Shown here one piece after another: positions 38,718 to 47,603 of a stretch of 64,000 nt of DNA (its first letter is position 1; every line of letters begins with the position of its first letter). The notes under the pieces are model-generated. The model was not told the origin of the DNA, searched no databases, and saw only the letters and a program-made list of their open reading frames with translations. The translations under genes were made by a program, and so were the position numbers. Origin of the DNA: an uncultured Clostridia bacterium (GTDB lineage: Bacteria > Bacillota > Clostridia > Oscillospirales > Acutalibacteraceae); the NCBI GenBank assembly GCA_944380885.1, contig CALWIZ010000004.1, forward strand, positions 44,438 through 108,437, in the 5' to 3' direction.

Positions 38718-39560
38718 GTGTTTGGTTATATCAGAATCGCGAAACCTGAGCTTAAAGTAAAGGAATATGAGATGTATAAAGCCGTCTACTGTTCACTTTG
38801 CAGGGTGCTCGGTAAAAATTACGGTATTTGGTCAAGGTTTACTCTTAGTTACGATTTTACTTTTCTGGCGCTCCTTAATATGTCACTTACCGATGTATGC
38901 GATTTGACCGAACGCAAAAGATGTGTTTGCAACCCGCTTAAAAAATGCAATTACTGTAAAAATGATGATTATTTTAAAATGCCCGCAGCAGCGGCAATGA
39001 TAATGGTATATTATAAGCTGCTTGATAATATTTCCGATGAAAAAGGAATAAAAAAAATAGGATACGGTATAGTGCGACCGCTCTTCGGTCACGCCAGAAA
39101 AAAAGCCGCGCGTTTGTATCCGGAGCTTGAAAAAATTATCAGCGAGTATATCTCAGAACAAAACGCAATCGAAAAAGATAAATGTGAAGAGCTTGACCGC
39201 GCCGCCGACCCGACAGCCAAGGCGCTTTCAAAAATTCTTGTTATGTGCGGCAGGGACGAGAAGCAAAACCGTATTCTTGAACGAATCGGATACTGTCTTG
39301 GCAGATATATTTATTTGCTTGACGCAGCCTGTGACCTGCCTGACGATATAAAAAAAGGCTCATACAATTTTCTGAAATACAACACAGAGGGCGATCCGCA
39401 CGAATACGCAAAAAACCGCATTGTCCCGCAGCTTTACTTTTGTTCCAATGAGGCTGGAAAGGCTTTTGAGCTTTTAGACGTTAAAAAATACCGACCAATA
39501 CTCGGAAACATTATATATCTCGGACTTGAAGATACTTTTAAAAAGGAGCTTAATGTATGA
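38718..39560 (+). CDS. DUF5685-like protein of unknown function
   Basis: 280 residues, predicted largely alpha-helical with no membrane segment. N-terminal [25 protein letters not shown] is followed by a cysteine cluster: SLCRVLG near 25, then [15 protein letters not shown] near 75-88. [21 protein letters not shown] near 210-230 has an acidic DLPDD motif, reminiscent in spacing of helical prenyltransferase or radical-type folds. I relate it to DUF5685 from memory. It starts with GTG and its stop overlaps the start of the J-domain gene (ATGA), so the two are translationally coupled. The chemistry is unknown; metal binding by the cysteines is inference. Confidence 0.7.
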   Translation: MFGYIRIAKPELKVKEYEMYKAVYCSLCRVLGKNYGIWSRFTLSYDFTFLALLNMSLTDVCDLTERKRCVCNPLKKCNYCKNDDYFKMPAAAAMIMVYYKLLDNISDEKGIKKIGYGIVRPLFGHARKKAARLYPELEKIISEYISEQNAIEKDKCEELDRAADPTAKALSKILVMCGRDEKQNRILERIGYCLGRYIYLLDAACDLPDDIKKGSYNFLKYNTEGDPHEYAKNRIVPQLYFCSNEAGKAFELLDVKKYRPILGNIIYLGLEDTFKKELNV

Positions 39561-40162
39561 AAGACCCTTATGCAGTGCTTGGAGTTTCAAGCAATGCGAG
39601 CGATGATGAAATTAAAAACGCTTACAGAGAACTGGCGAGAAAATATCATCCCGATAATTATGCCGATAACCCGCTTTCGGATCTCGCGGGCGAAAAAATG
39701 AAAGAAATAAACGAAGCGTACGATCAGATTATGAATATGCGCAGGACAGGGAAGACTTCCGGAGGCGGAGCATATAACTCATCAGCTTCATCGTCCTTTC
39801 CCGAGGTCAGAACTCTTATAAATCAAGGACGTCTCGAGCAGGCGCAGGAAGTTCTCGACGGTGTTCCTCCTCAGTCAAGAGACGCTGAATGGTATTTTCT
39901 TAACGGCACTGTTCTTTACAGACGCGGATGGTTTGATCAGGCGTTTACAAGCTTTACAACTGCTTCAAGAATGGATCCGACAAATATGGAATACCGAAAC
40001 GCAGTCAATAACGCTCAACGCCAGCAGGGCAGACAGTACAATCCTTATCGTACTTACGGCGGTAATCAGTCAGGCTGCAGCGCTTGCGATGTATGTTCAA
40101 GCCTTATTTGCGCGGATTGCTGCTGCGAATGTATGGGCGGGGATTTGATTTCCTGCTGCTGA
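39557..40162 (+). CDS. J-domain protein with TPR-like middle and cysteine-cluster tail
   Basis: 201 residues. Residues 1-60 are a J domain ([25 protein letters not shown], then the essential KYHPDNY), which would recruit an Hsp70 (DnaK). A Gly/Ser-rich linker lies at about 70-82. Residues 85-160 read as two TPR-like helical repeats ([40 protein letters not shown]). The last about 28 residues hold ten cysteines in CxxC and CCC patterns. It is coupled to the DUF5685-like gene upstream, so it may deliver or assemble that protein (inference). It is not a classical DnaJ, since the central zinc domain of type I proteins is missing. Confidence 0.85.
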   Translation: MKDPYAVLGVSSNASDDEIKNAYRELARKYHPDNYADNPLSDLAGEKMKEINEAYDQIMNMRRTGKTSGGGAYNSSASSSFPEVRTLINQGRLEQAQEVLDGVPPQSRDAEWYFLNGTVLYRRGWFDQAFTSFTTASRMDPTNMEYRNAVNNAQRQQGRQYNPYRTYGGNQSGCSACDVCSSLICADCCCECMGGDLISCC

Positions 40163-40169
40163 TGTCTTT

Positions 40170-40196
40170 GCCGGACTTTAATGTTCGGCTTTTTTT
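40170..40196 (+). terminator. Intrinsic terminator after the J-domain gene
   Basis: GCCGGAC (40170-40176) with GTTCGGC (40183-40189, one G-U), six-base loop, seven T. Confidence 0.9.
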
Positions 40197-40220
40197 ATTT
40201 TTATATGCACAGGAGGATAT

Positions 40221-40757
40221 ATGAAAAAAAATACCAAAATCGCTTTGTGCGGAATAACAGCGTCTCTTTCAGTTGTGCTTATGCTTTTTTCTTTCTTCCC
40301 GTATCTTACTTATGCCATTCCCGCATTGACCGGTCTTATTATTATGATACCGGTTGTGGAAACAGGCAAAAAATGGGCATTAGGAGCCTATTTATCCGCT
40401 TCAGTACTTATATTTATTTTCGGAGAACCGGAAAGCAAAATTCTGTATATTTCATTTTTCGGTTATTATCCGATACTTAAATCTGTTATTGAACAAATAA
40501 ACAAACCGGTTATAGAATGGTTATTAAAGCTTGCGGTATTCAATGCTGCTGCTTTGGTTTCTTATTTTATTTTATCATTCGTTTTCAATATCACGTTTGA
40601 CGATTTCGGGAAGCTCGGACAATACGGAGCATATATTTTCCTTGTCGCCGCAAATATTGTGTTTGTTATTTATGATATAGGCGTTTCCCGTGTTGCAGGA
40701 CTATATATGTACCGCCTTCATACGAAAATAAAAAAACTTTTAGAAAAAGGTTCTTGA
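40221..40757 (+). CDS. Small polytopic membrane protein, unknown function
   Basis: 178 residues with about five membrane helices (roughly 7-30, 33-50, 53-68, 98-122, 130-155) and a basic C-terminal tail. The compact topology recalls ECF transporter S components (LTGLIIMIPVVETGKKWALGAYLSASVL), but I cannot name a substrate or family. GGAGG precedes the ATG. It sits alone between a terminator and the promoter of the lipoprotein gene. Confidence 0.65.
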   Translation: MKKNTKIALCGITASLSVVLMLFSFFPYLTYAIPALTGLIIMIPVVETGKKWALGAYLSASVLIFIFGEPESKILYISFFGYYPILKSVIEQINKPVIEWLLKLAVFNAAALVSYFILSFVFNITFDDFGKLGQYGAYIFLVAANIVFVIYDIGVSRVAGLYMYRLHTKIKKLLEKGS

Positions 40758-40782
40758 CTATTATTATAATGTATGTTAAATT
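40754..40782 (+). promoter_or_regulatory. Putative promoter of the lipoprotein gene
   Basis: TTGACT (40754-40759) overlaps the stop codon of the preceding gene; 17-base spacer, then TAAATT (40777-40782). Confidence 0.5.
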
Positions 40783-40811
40783 AAAATATCATTATAATGA
40801 GGAGAGAAAAA

Positions 40812-41417
40812 ATGAAAAAAGTAATTGCGGCGTTACTCTGTTTTATTCTTACAGCTGTTTCTTCAGGATGTACCGGCGGTGATGTATCTTCAGAATTTTC
40901 ATTGTTATCTCCGGAAGATAAAGAAATGACCTTTACTGTTGAAGATTACGGTCTTACCTTCCGGACTCCGCCTGAATGGAAAGAGGATATGGAAGATACC
41001 GAACTTGATTATTTCGTTACGAATATATCGGCCGGACTCGGTATTTTCGGATTTTACAGGTCTGATTTTACTGATGATACTGAGCCTGAGGATATTTTCA
41101 GAATACAGAATGACAGCACACTTGAGGCGTATGACAATGTCCAGAAACTTGAGCATGAGTCAACTTTTGAAGCGTCAGACAAAACGATAACATCTGAACT
41201 CTATTCGGCTGAATTTGAGCTTGAAAAAATTTATGTATATTTTACACTTGTGGAATTTCCCGAAAGAGATGAGTTTTTCTGGACAATGATTACGGCTTCA
41301 CCTTCTTATGCACGCAAGCATTTTGATGAATTTGATGATATAATTGATTCTTTCGATCTTGAAGAGGCTAATACAAATAACGACAGTGTTTCATCCGGCA
41401 GCGATAATGCGATATAA
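40812..41417 (+). CDS. Secreted lipoprotein, unknown function
   Basis: 201 residues. Lipoprotein signal peptide MKKVIAALLCFILTAVSSGC with the lipidated Cys at about residue 20. The mature part is acidic (many Asp/Glu), with a predicted alpha/beta domain from FTVEDYGLTFRTPPEWKED, a pattern seen in PsbP/MOG1-like lipoproteins that begin with a ...P.W. motif. A Ser/Asn-rich tail follows. Start at 40812 has GAGGAGAG upstream; the five-residue longer reading is rejected. It ends in a bidirectional terminator. Confidence 0.8.
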   Translation: MKKVIAALLCFILTAVSSGCTGGDVSSEFSLLSPEDKEMTFTVEDYGLTFRTPPEWKEDMEDTELDYFVTNISAGLGIFGFYRSDFTDDTEPEDIFRIQNDSTLEAYDNVQKLEHESTFEASDKTITSELYSAEFELEKIYVYFTLVEFPERDEFFWTMITASPSYARKHFDEFDDIIDSFDLEEANTNNDSVSSGSDNAI

Positions 41418-41448
41418 AAAAAGTTCTGCTTTAAAGCAGAACTTTTTT
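41416..41448. terminator. Bidirectional terminator between the lipoprotein gene and the ABC operon
   Basis: Stem AAAAAAAGTTCTGCT (41416-41430) with AGCAGAACTTTTTT (41435-41448) around a TTAA loop; serves both converging transcripts. Confidence 0.93.
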
Positions 41449-42187
41449 ATATTACCTTACTTAAAAAATCTTTCAGTCTAGGACTTTTCGGGGAACCGAA
41501 AACCTCTTCCGGAGTTCCTTCCTCCATTATAATACCCTGGTCAATAAAGAGTACTCTGTCAGCAACCTCACGGGCAAATCCCATTTCATGTGTGACGACC
41601 GCCATAGTCATGCCGTCATTTGCGAGCGCTTTCATAACATCAAGCACTTCTCCGACCATTTCAGGGTCAAGCGCCGATGTCGGCTCATCAAAAAGCATTA
41701 CATCCGGTTGCATACATAAAGCACGAACTATCGCGACACGCTGTTTCTGTCCGCCTGAAAGCTGGGAAGGGTAGGCGTTTGCTCTGTCAGCCAGTCCGAC
41801 ACGCTCAAGAAGCGATAACGCTCTTTCCTCAGCTTCCTTTTTTGTCGCTTTTTTCAGCTTTACCGGCGCTATTGTCATATTTTTAAGCACCGTCATATGA
41901 GGAAAAAGGTTGAACTGCTGAAATACCATTCCCATTTTCTGTCTATGAAGATTTATATCGATTTTAGGGTTTGTTATGTCGGTTCCCTCAAAAAATATTT
42001 GACCGGCAGTAGGGGATTCAAGAAGGTTAAGAGTGCGCAAAAAGGTTGATTTTCCTGATCCCGACGGACCGATTATTACAACAACTTCGCCTTTTTTAAT
42101 CTCAGTGTCAATACCTTTGAGAACCTCAATATCACCGAAGGATTTTTCAAGACCGACGGTCTTTATCAGAACTGTATCAGTGGTCAC
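41447..42187 (-). CDS. Polar amino acid ABC transporter, ATP-binding subunit
   Basis: ATPase of the amino acid importer encoded with the two genes upstream. 246 residues. Walker [11 protein letters not shown]-loop FQQFNLFPH, signature [15 protein letters not shown], Walker [15 protein letters not shown], and switch His in VVTHEMGFA; typical GlnQ/ArtP class. I choose GTG at 42187, which has AGGAGG ten bases upstream; a TTG 11 codons earlier is in frame but lacks a site. The start overlaps the permease end by 11 bases. Confidence 0.93.
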   Translation of the reverse strand: MTTDTVLIKTVGLEKSFGDIEVLKGIDTEIKKGEVVVIIGPSGSGKSTFLRTLNLLESPTAGQIFFEGTDITNPKIDINLHRQKMGMVFQQFNLFPHMTVLKNMTIAPVKLKKATKKEAEERALSLLERVGLADRANAYPSQLSGGQKQRVAIVRALCMQPDVMLFDEPTSALDPEMVGEVLDVMKALANDGMTMAVVTHEMGFAREVADRVLFIDQGIIMEEGTPEEVFGSPKSPRLKDFLSKVI

Positions 42188-42932
42188 TGCTGCGAAGCCT
42201 CCTTTCGAGCTTTCCGACAAGCGCCGTAAGAATCATTACAATTACAAGATAAATCAGCGCAACTGAAATAAGCGGCATAAAATAAGAATATGTACGTCCC
42301 GCAATAGCGTTTCCTGCCTTTGTGAGGTCAACAACACCGACATAACCGGCGACAGACGTTTCCTTTAAAAGCGCTATAAACTCGTTGCAAAGGGTGGGGA
42401 GAACGTTTTTAAACATCTGTGGAATGATTATATGAAACATTGTCTGGATATAATTGAGTCCGAGACTTCTGCCCGCTTCAAACTGACCGTTATCGATAGA
42501 CATTATGCCGCCACGGAATATCTCTGCGACATATGCGCCTGAATTGATACCGAACGCGAAAATTCCTACAGGAACACCGTCCTTAACGGAAACAAAAATA
42601 AGGAAATACGATATCATAAGCTGAACAACAACAGGCGTTCCGCGTATAACCGTAAGATAAACCTTGCATATAAAATTCAAAAAAGCAAGAATGAAATATG
42701 CGGGTGAGCCGCTGCGGCGCATTCTTTCTTTGTTTTTGTCGTATGTAGAACGTACTGCAGCAATCACTATACCGATTACAATACCTATTAAAAGCGCTCC
42801 TAAAGTGATTTTTACCGTGTTTTCAAGTCCGGTTATCATTTGGGTATACCGGTTGTCCTCGATAAAAACAAAATTGAACTCGTGCGCAAGGGAGTCGAAC
42901 CAATTTTTTATTGTCTCAAATATATTCGACAA
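42177..42932 (-). CDS. Polar amino acid ABC transporter, permease subunit
   Basis: 251 residues, about five membrane helices. [20 protein letters not shown] is the N-terminal signature of the HisMQ-type permease family. The cytoplasmic coupling loop is [21 protein letters not shown] (about 155-175), which contacts the ATPase. It starts with TTG and has AAAGGAG eight bases upstream. A hairpin between the binding-protein gene and this gene probably lowers its expression relative to the binding protein. Confidence 0.94.
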   Translation of the reverse strand: MSNIFETIKNWFDSLAHEFNFVFIEDNRYTQMITGLENTVKITLGALLIGIVIGIVIAAVRSTYDKNKERMRRSGSPAYFILAFLNFICKVYLTVIRGTPVVVQLMISYFLIFVSVKDGVPVGIFAFGINSGAYVAEIFRGGIMSIDNGQFEAGRSLGLNYIQTMFHIIIPQMFKNVLPTLCNEFIALLKETSVAGYVGVVDLTKAGNAIAGRTYSYFMPLISVALIYLVIVMILTALVGKLERRLRSSDH

Positions 42933-42974
42933 TTTTCTTGCTCCTTTCGCGAATGTTTTTATATATTGTCAAAA

Positions 42975-43006
42975 TATCAAAAACAGGGCGGTTAAAAACC
43001 GCCCTG
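42975..43006 (-). terminator. Intra-operon attenuating terminator after the binding-protein gene
   Basis: CAGGGCGGTT (42984-42993) with AACCGCCCTG (42997-43006), three-base loop. The minus-strand transcript continues with UUUUU and a further U-rich run. Partial termination here would favour binding protein over permease, as is common in importer operons. Confidence 0.8.
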
Positions 43007-43023
43007 AATTTCATTGGAATTTA

Positions 43024-43794
43024 TCAGTCAGCCTTAATATATTTATCAACGATTTCCTGAAGTGAACCGTCTGCAATAAGCTCTTTGAGAGCCTCGTCAA
43101 CCTTTTCCTGCAGCTCTGTGTTGTCCTTTGCAAAGCAGATTGCGTAATCTTCATTTGCAAACTCTGCATCAAGAATTTTAAGACCTTCGTTTGCTGCGAC
43201 ATAGGCTTTTGCCGGTTCATTGTCTATTATTACGCAGTCGACTTTGTCTTTCAAAAGTGACTGAACTGCAACCGCGCCGTTTTCATAGCCTACAACATTT
43301 TCCTCACCGTAACCGCCGTCTTCAGGAGCGGCAGAAGCGTAGATATAACCAGTGGTGCCCTGCTGGGTGCCTATTTTCTTACCCTCGAGGTCATCGATTG
43401 ACTTGATATCACTGTCTTCCTTTACAATAACAGCCTGAATACCTTTTGCGTATGATGTGGAAAAGTTGACCTTTTCAAGTCTCTCATCATTTACGGTCAT
43501 ACCGGCCATACCCATATCGTATTTTCCGGACTGAACGCCTGGTATGATTGAATCAAAAGCGACATCAGCGATTTCAAGCTCAAGACCGAGCTTATCAGCT
43601 ATAAGCGCCGCTACCTCTGCGTCAATTCCTACAATCTTATCACCCTCATAATATTCGTAGGGCGGAAATTCGGCGTTAGTCGCCATAATGAGCTTACCTT
43701 CTTCGGCAGTCATTTCTCTTTTTCCGCATCCGCTGCAAAGCACGGCAATAAGCAGCGCGGATATGAGACTAAGAATTTTTACATATTTTTTCAT
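43024..43794 (-). CDS. Polar amino acid ABC transporter, substrate-binding lipoprotein
   Basis: 256 residues. Lipoprotein signal with lipobox LCSGC (Cys about residue 23). Mature SBP_bac_3 domain: LIMATNAEFPPYEYYEGDKIVGIDAEVAA, DMGMAGMTVNDERLEKVNFSTSYA, then GKKIGTQQGTTGY. The Asp in GIDAEV and the Arg-like contact region suggest an amino acid ligand; cystine, glutamine or arginine cannot be told apart. First gene of the importer operon, with a perfect promoter. Confidence 0.94.
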   Translation of the reverse strand: MKKYVKILSLISALLIAVLCSGCGKREMTAEEGKLIMATNAEFPPYEYYEGDKIVGIDAEVAALIADKLGLELEIADVAFDSIIPGVQSGKYDMGMAGMTVNDERLEKVNFSTSYAKGIQAVIVKEDSDIKSIDDLEGKKIGTQQGTTGYIYASAAPEDGGYGEENVVGYENGAVAVQSLLKDKVDCVIIDNEPAKAYVAANEGLKILDAEFANEDYAICFAKDNTELQEKVDEALKELIADGSLQEIVDKYIKAD

Positions 43795-43835
43795 ATATAT
43801 ACCCCTTTTGATTACTATGATAAATTCTAATAAGG

Positions 43836-43864
43836 ATTATATCACTGCGGCGCGTAATTGTCAA
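43836..43864 (-). promoter_or_regulatory. Consensus promoter of the amino acid importer operon
   Basis: TTGACA (43864-43859), 17-base spacer, TATAAT (43841-43836), about 45 bases before the binding-protein start. Confidence 0.92.
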
Positions 43865-43986
43865 CACATTTTTGCATATTTATGATATTTTACTGAATAA
43901 TTTGCAAATCAATGCATAAATACTGTAAAATTATATTTTTATTTGCATTATTATGCGTATTCGACATTTTTTTGAATATTTATTCA

Positions 43987-44361
43987 TTAAAAAATGGCGT
44001 GCGCATTTATCATGGAATCTTCCTTTATCTGATACAGAAGCATTTTAAGTGTTTCAATATGCTCATAAAAGAGTATTTCGTTGTCGGTTCCGCTGTAAAG
44101 CAGAAGTGAGGAAAGCTCAAGCTCAACTTCGTCTATGCGGTCATGATTTACGAAAAATGAAAGAGTCTGTTCTTTATCCACCCATATTTCATCTATTTTT
44201 TCAGCTGTTTGATATGCGTTTTTCCCTTCTTTATAATCCGCTTCACATTGTTTGACAAGCTCAATTGTTTCATCGCAGGTTTTTCTGATATAAATCAAAC
44301 TTGACAAATATGCCGCCACAACAAAAGCGAGAAGAATCCCAGCCGATATAAGTCTTTTCAT
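43987..44361 (-). CDS. DUF4363-like membrane-anchored protein
   Basis: 124 residues. One N-terminal helix (about 4-26) is followed by a helical, acidic extracytoplasmic region. DUF4363 is the family I associate with small partners of DUF421 proteins. Its start overlaps the DUF421 gene (ATGA), so the pair is translationally coupled. The role is unknown; the topology suggests a helper or sensor for the membrane partner. Confidence 0.75.
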   Translation of the reverse strand: MKRLISAGILLAFVVAAYLSSLIYIRKTCDETIELVKQCEADYKEGKNAYQTAEKIDEIWVDKEQTLSFFVNHDRIDEVELELSSLLLYSGTDNEILFYEHIETLKMLLYQIKEDSMINAHAIF

Positions 44362-45035
44362 TTTTGATTCCTCTTTTTTATCAGGGTAAATTTTGAGTCT
44401 CTGTCCATTGTCATTAGGAAAACATTTTCTATAACGGTATTATTATCGTCAAGTATTTTTCTGATTTTTTTACTGTCGGTCTCAAGTGCCTTAAGCGATT
44501 CGTTTATCAGCTTTCCGTCGCTGATGACCGGTAGGGGAAGAACCGCGGCTTCCTTTTTTACCTTCAGATCGCCTGATGTCGCAGGCTGTTCTGAAGACTT
44601 TAGAAGAATACTGAGATTTCCGTTGACTTCAAGAACCGCAAACGCAACGGTTGAAATATCAAAAACATTTTGTCCTCGCAAAAGCTCAACAAGATCAAGA
44701 ACAGTCATTCTGACATTTTTCATTGCCTGCTGATCAACAACTCCGTTTTTTATTATAACCGCCGACTTGCCGTTCATCAGTTTTCTTACCGTGATACTTT
44801 TCATTGCGATTACTGAAATTATTATTTCAAGAATTACAAGAGTGAAAATCGCCACAACACCGTCAAGTATCGGCTGTGAGGTATCCTGAAGAGGGATTGC
44901 GGCGATTTCGGATATAAGAAGTGTAACAACAAGCTCGTTAGGCTGCATTTCGCCTATCTGACGCTTGCCCATAAGCCTTATTCCGAGCGTTACAAAAATA
45001 TAAAGTATAACCGTTCTTGTTATGGTTATTATCAT
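44358..45035 (-). CDS. DUF421 / YetF-like membrane protein
   Basis: 225 residues. Three membrane helices in the first 85 residues, with the family signature LGIRLMGKRQIGEMQPNELVVTLLISEIAAIPLQD, then a cytoplasmic alpha/beta domain with KLMNGKSAVIIKNGVVD, VLDLVELLRGQNVFDISTVAFAVLEVNGNLSI. This YetF family is common in spore-forming Firmicutes; some members act in spores or membrane stress. Divergent from the LysR gene. Weak GGTGA site before the ATG. Confidence 0.9.
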   Translation of the reverse strand: MIITITRTVILYIFVTLGIRLMGKRQIGEMQPNELVVTLLISEIAAIPLQDTSQPILDGVVAIFTLVILEIIISVIAMKSITVRKLMNGKSAVIIKNGVVDQQAMKNVRMTVLDLVELLRGQNVFDISTVAFAVLEVNGNLSILLKSSEQPATSGDLKVKKEAAVLPLPVISDGKLINESLKALETDSKKIRKILDDNNTVIENVFLMTMDRDSKFTLIKKRNQK

Positions 45036-45104
45036 ATCATCACCGCTTATATTATTTGCCGTTAAATCTATTTTTATTAAGCGCTTGCAATCGATATATT
45101 TTTA

Positions 45105-45133
45105 TTGACAAAAAGTGATAAAGGCAATAAAAT
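45105..45133 (+). promoter_or_regulatory. Promoter of the LysR gene
   Basis: TTGACA (45105-45110), 17-base spacer, TAAAAT (45128-45133), 28 bases ahead of the start codon. Confidence 0.8.
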
Positions 45134-45161
45134 TAAATTGTAATGTTATGGGGGTGAACAG

Positions 45162-46097
45162 ATGAATATACTGCATCTGAAATATGCGGTTGAAATTGCG
45201 AACACAAAATCCATCAGTCGGGCGGCGGAAAATCTTTATATGGGTCAGCCCAATCTTTCCAGAGCTATAAAGGAGCTTGAGGAAACACTTAATATTACCA
45301 TTTTCAACAGAACTCCGAAGGGGATAACTATCACACCTGAGGGTGAAGAATTTTTACAATACGCAAAGCGTATCGTGAATCAGGTTGATGAGGTTGAGGA
45401 AATGTATAAAAACGGAAGAAAGCCAAAACAAAGGTTTTCCGCCTGTGCTCCTCGTGCCAGTTATATAGCATACGCGTTCGCGGAATTTGCAAACGGCATA
45501 TCTACCGATATTCCGGCTGATATTTTTTACAAGGAAACTAATTCCTCACGTACAATAAATAATGTTGTAAAAGGGGAATATAACCTCGGAATTGTCCGTT
45601 TTCAGACATCATTTGAACGTTATTTCAAATCTGTCTTTGAGGAAAAGCATCTCAACGCCGAAATAATAACTGATTTTAAATATATACTTCTGATGTCGAA
45701 AGAGCATCCGCTGGCGCATAAAGAGGAAATCAGATCAAAAGAACTTTCTCCTTATATAGAAATCACCCATGCTGATCCGTATGTACCGTCTCTCCCGCTT
45801 ATTGACGTTAAAAAGGAAGAGCTTTCAAAGTATGTGGATAAGCGTATATATATTTTCGAGCGTGGAAGTCAGTTTCACCTTTTACAAACTGTTAAATCTT
45901 CTTTTATGTGGGTCTCACCGATACCTGAGGATTTATATTCAAAATACGGTCTTATAGAGAAAAAATGTACCGATAACGAAAAAATATATCAGGATGTTCT
46001 TATTTACCGAAACGGTTATAAACTTACCGACCTTGATAACGATTTTATAACAGCCGTCTGTAATGCTAAGCGTAAATACATCAAGGAAACTTTATGA
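45162..46097 (+). CDS. LysR-family transcriptional regulator
   Basis: 311 residues. N-terminal winged helix with the recognition segment SISRAAENLYMGQPNLSRAIKELEETLNITIFNRTPKGITIT, a linker helix to about residue 90, and a co-inducer domain that is diverged from the LysR average. GGGGGTG precedes the ATG. The next gene (GNAT-2TM-PLD-like) begins 18 bases after the stop, so the two share a transcript and the regulator may control it (inference). The inducer is unknown. Confidence 0.92.
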   Translation: MNILHLKYAVEIANTKSISRAAENLYMGQPNLSRAIKELEETLNITIFNRTPKGITITPEGEEFLQYAKRIVNQVDEVEEMYKNGRKPKQRFSACAPRASYIAYAFAEFANGISTDIPADIFYKETNSSRTINNVVKGEYNLGIVRFQTSFERYFKSVFEEKHLNAEIITDFKYILLMSKEHPLAHKEEIRSKELSPYIEITHADPYVPSLPLIDVKKEELSKYVDKRIYIFERGSQFHLLQTVKSSFMWVSPIPEDLYSKYGLIEKKCTDNEKIYQDVLIYRNGYKLTDLDNDFITAVCNAKRKYIKETL

Positions 46098-46115
46098 AAA
46101 AGCGTGGTGTAAACT

Positions 46116-47543
46116 TTGAAAACGGTTTTTATGAAGTCAATTTCTAAAAAATATTCAGAAGATATCAGGCAATTACTTAAAGAAGCCGATAATGAATTTG
46201 TGCCGCCCCTCTCATCCCGAAGCGGAACAACCCAAAACACATTCGGCATTTCAGAAGAAACATCAGGTGATATTGAACCTTACTTCAGAAATATAAAAAA
46301 ACAATGGGCGATCGTAGCGGTAGCTAACGGAAAAGTGCTCGGTTTTATGTCTCTTATACCTAATCATAACATTCCGAATATCAGCGAATCCTTTGAGCGG
46401 AACATATATCTCTCCACTATAATTGTAAAAAAAGAATTCCGAAAAAGCGGAATAGCGGAAAAATTATATGACGCTTTGCTTTCAAGATTCAACGACCGAA
46501 GGATTTTCACCCGTACATGGTCACTCAATACCGGCCATCTTCATTTGCTTGATAAAAAGGATTTTTATGAGATTCTGAATGAGGAAAACGGCCGGGGCGA
46601 AGGAATTGATACGGTCTATTACTGTCACGAACCTGAAAAAAAGCGTATAGTAGATGTTATTTCACAATATAACCTGTTTGGCAGTATGGCATTTTTTGTT
46701 ATGCTTGTTGTTTTTGCGGTGACTTTTGTAATAGTTTGGCTGGATTCTGACAGCGGAATTCTTCACGAGCTTTCAATAGCGTTTGCCACTTCACTTATCG
46801 CGTCTGCTCTGTGCCTCCTTTCTGAAACAATGATAAAATATGTGGAGTCTAAAAATGATGATTATATCTATCGTTTGAGAAGTTTCGGAATAGAAAATCT
46901 CCTTTTTCATAAGGATTCAGTGCTTAAAAAAATCATTCCGAAATGTAATAAGGAGCTTTGGATAACAGGATACAGACTTATAATGACGGCAAAGGGTTCC
47001 TTTCGTCTTGCAATAGAAGAGGCCTGTAAAAATACCGCCGGACTGCATATACGTCTTCTTTTTGTTCCGATGTGGAGTGATACTTACAGGCGCGTTTATG
47101 ACGACGATGTTTCAAGATGTTACGCCAATGTTTTTTATACACTTTGTCGCTGCATAAAAAGATACGGCGCAAATGTTGAGATAAGGGTAACCGATAAGCC
47201 TGTTTTTAACGATACATATAAAGTTGACAATCGTATAATTACAGGTCCGTATCTTCACTGTACCGATCCGCGGAACAGGCGCCTTATAACCGCAAAGGAC
47301 TTTTTCTCACTTGATATTACTGACAGCGACAAAGAACTGTACCGTCTTATGGAAGCCGATTATATATCGGTTTGGGAACAAAGTGACGAATATTTTGACA
47401 ATGAAAAATTACTTGATTTGTTTGACAGTCATGATAAGTTTGATAAAATAATGAATATGCAGTCCGATGAACGGATTAAGCTAATCCGAGGTTGCATCGT
47501 TTCTAACAGTTCAAAAGATAAAAAAACACCGTTATTATATTAG
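46116..47543 (+). CDS. GNAT acetyltransferase-2TM-PLD-like fusion protein
   Basis: 475 residues in three parts. Residues about 1-170 read as a GNAT N-acetyltransferase: YLSTIIVKKEFRKSGIAEKLYDALL is the acetyl-CoA loop and helix, and FTRTWSLNTGHLHLLDKKDFYEI resembles the C-terminal strand pair. Two membrane helices follow (about 187-209 and 217-237). Residues about 260-430 form an alpha/beta domain with ELWITGYRLIMTAKGSFRLAIEEA, HIRLLFVPMW, VEIRVTDKPVFNDTYKVDNRIITGPYLH, a layout like PLD-superfamily domains, but no clear HxK pair is visible. I know no characterised protein with this architecture. The start is uncertain: TTG at 46116 (stop codon just upstream) or ATG at 46131. Probably co-transcribed with lysR; a strong terminator follows. 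Confidence 0.7.
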   Translation: MKTVFMKSISKKYSEDIRQLLKEADNEFVPPLSSRSGTTQNTFGISEETSGDIEPYFRNIKKQWAIVAVANGKVLGFMSLIPNHNIPNISESFERNIYLSTIIVKKEFRKSGIAEKLYDALLSRFNDRRIFTRTWSLNTGHLHLLDKKDFYEILNEENGRGEGIDTVYYCHEPEKKRIVDVISQYNLFGSMAFFVMLVVFAVTFVIVWLDSDSGILHELSIAFATSLIASALCLLSETMIKYVESKNDDYIYRLRSFGIENLLFHKDSVLKKIIPKCNKELWITGYRLIMTAKGSFRLAIEEACKNTAGLHIRLLFVPMWSDTYRRVYDDDVSRCYANVFYTLCRCIKRYGANVEIRVTDKPVFNDTYKVDNRIITGPYLHCTDPRNRRLITAKDFFSLDITDSDKELYRLMEADYISVWEQSDEYFDNEKLLDLFDSHDKFDKIMNMQSDERIKLIRGCIVSNSSKDKKTPLLY

Positions 47544-47550
47544 GGAAATT

Positions 47551-47590
47551 AAAAAATCCGGATGCCAGAAATACGGCGTCCGGATTTTTT
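47551..47590. terminator. Bidirectional terminator between the GNAT fusion and pgeF
   Basis: Sixteen-position stem (47551-47566 with 47575-47590, one G-T pair), eight-base loop, with A and T runs so that both converging transcripts end here. Confidence 0.95.
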
Positions 47591-47603
47591 ACTGATATAG
47601 TAA

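Noticed and set aside
39557..40162. Classical DnaJ
   Set aside because: Length 201 and lack of the Gly/Phe region and central four-CxxCxGxG zinc domain show it is a specialised J protein; the cysteines are only in the C-terminal tail.
43795..43986. Small gene between the importer operon and the DUF4363 gene
   Set aside because: Only the promoter and AT-rich sequence; short frames of about 65 codons lack ribosome sites and any recognisable protein pattern.
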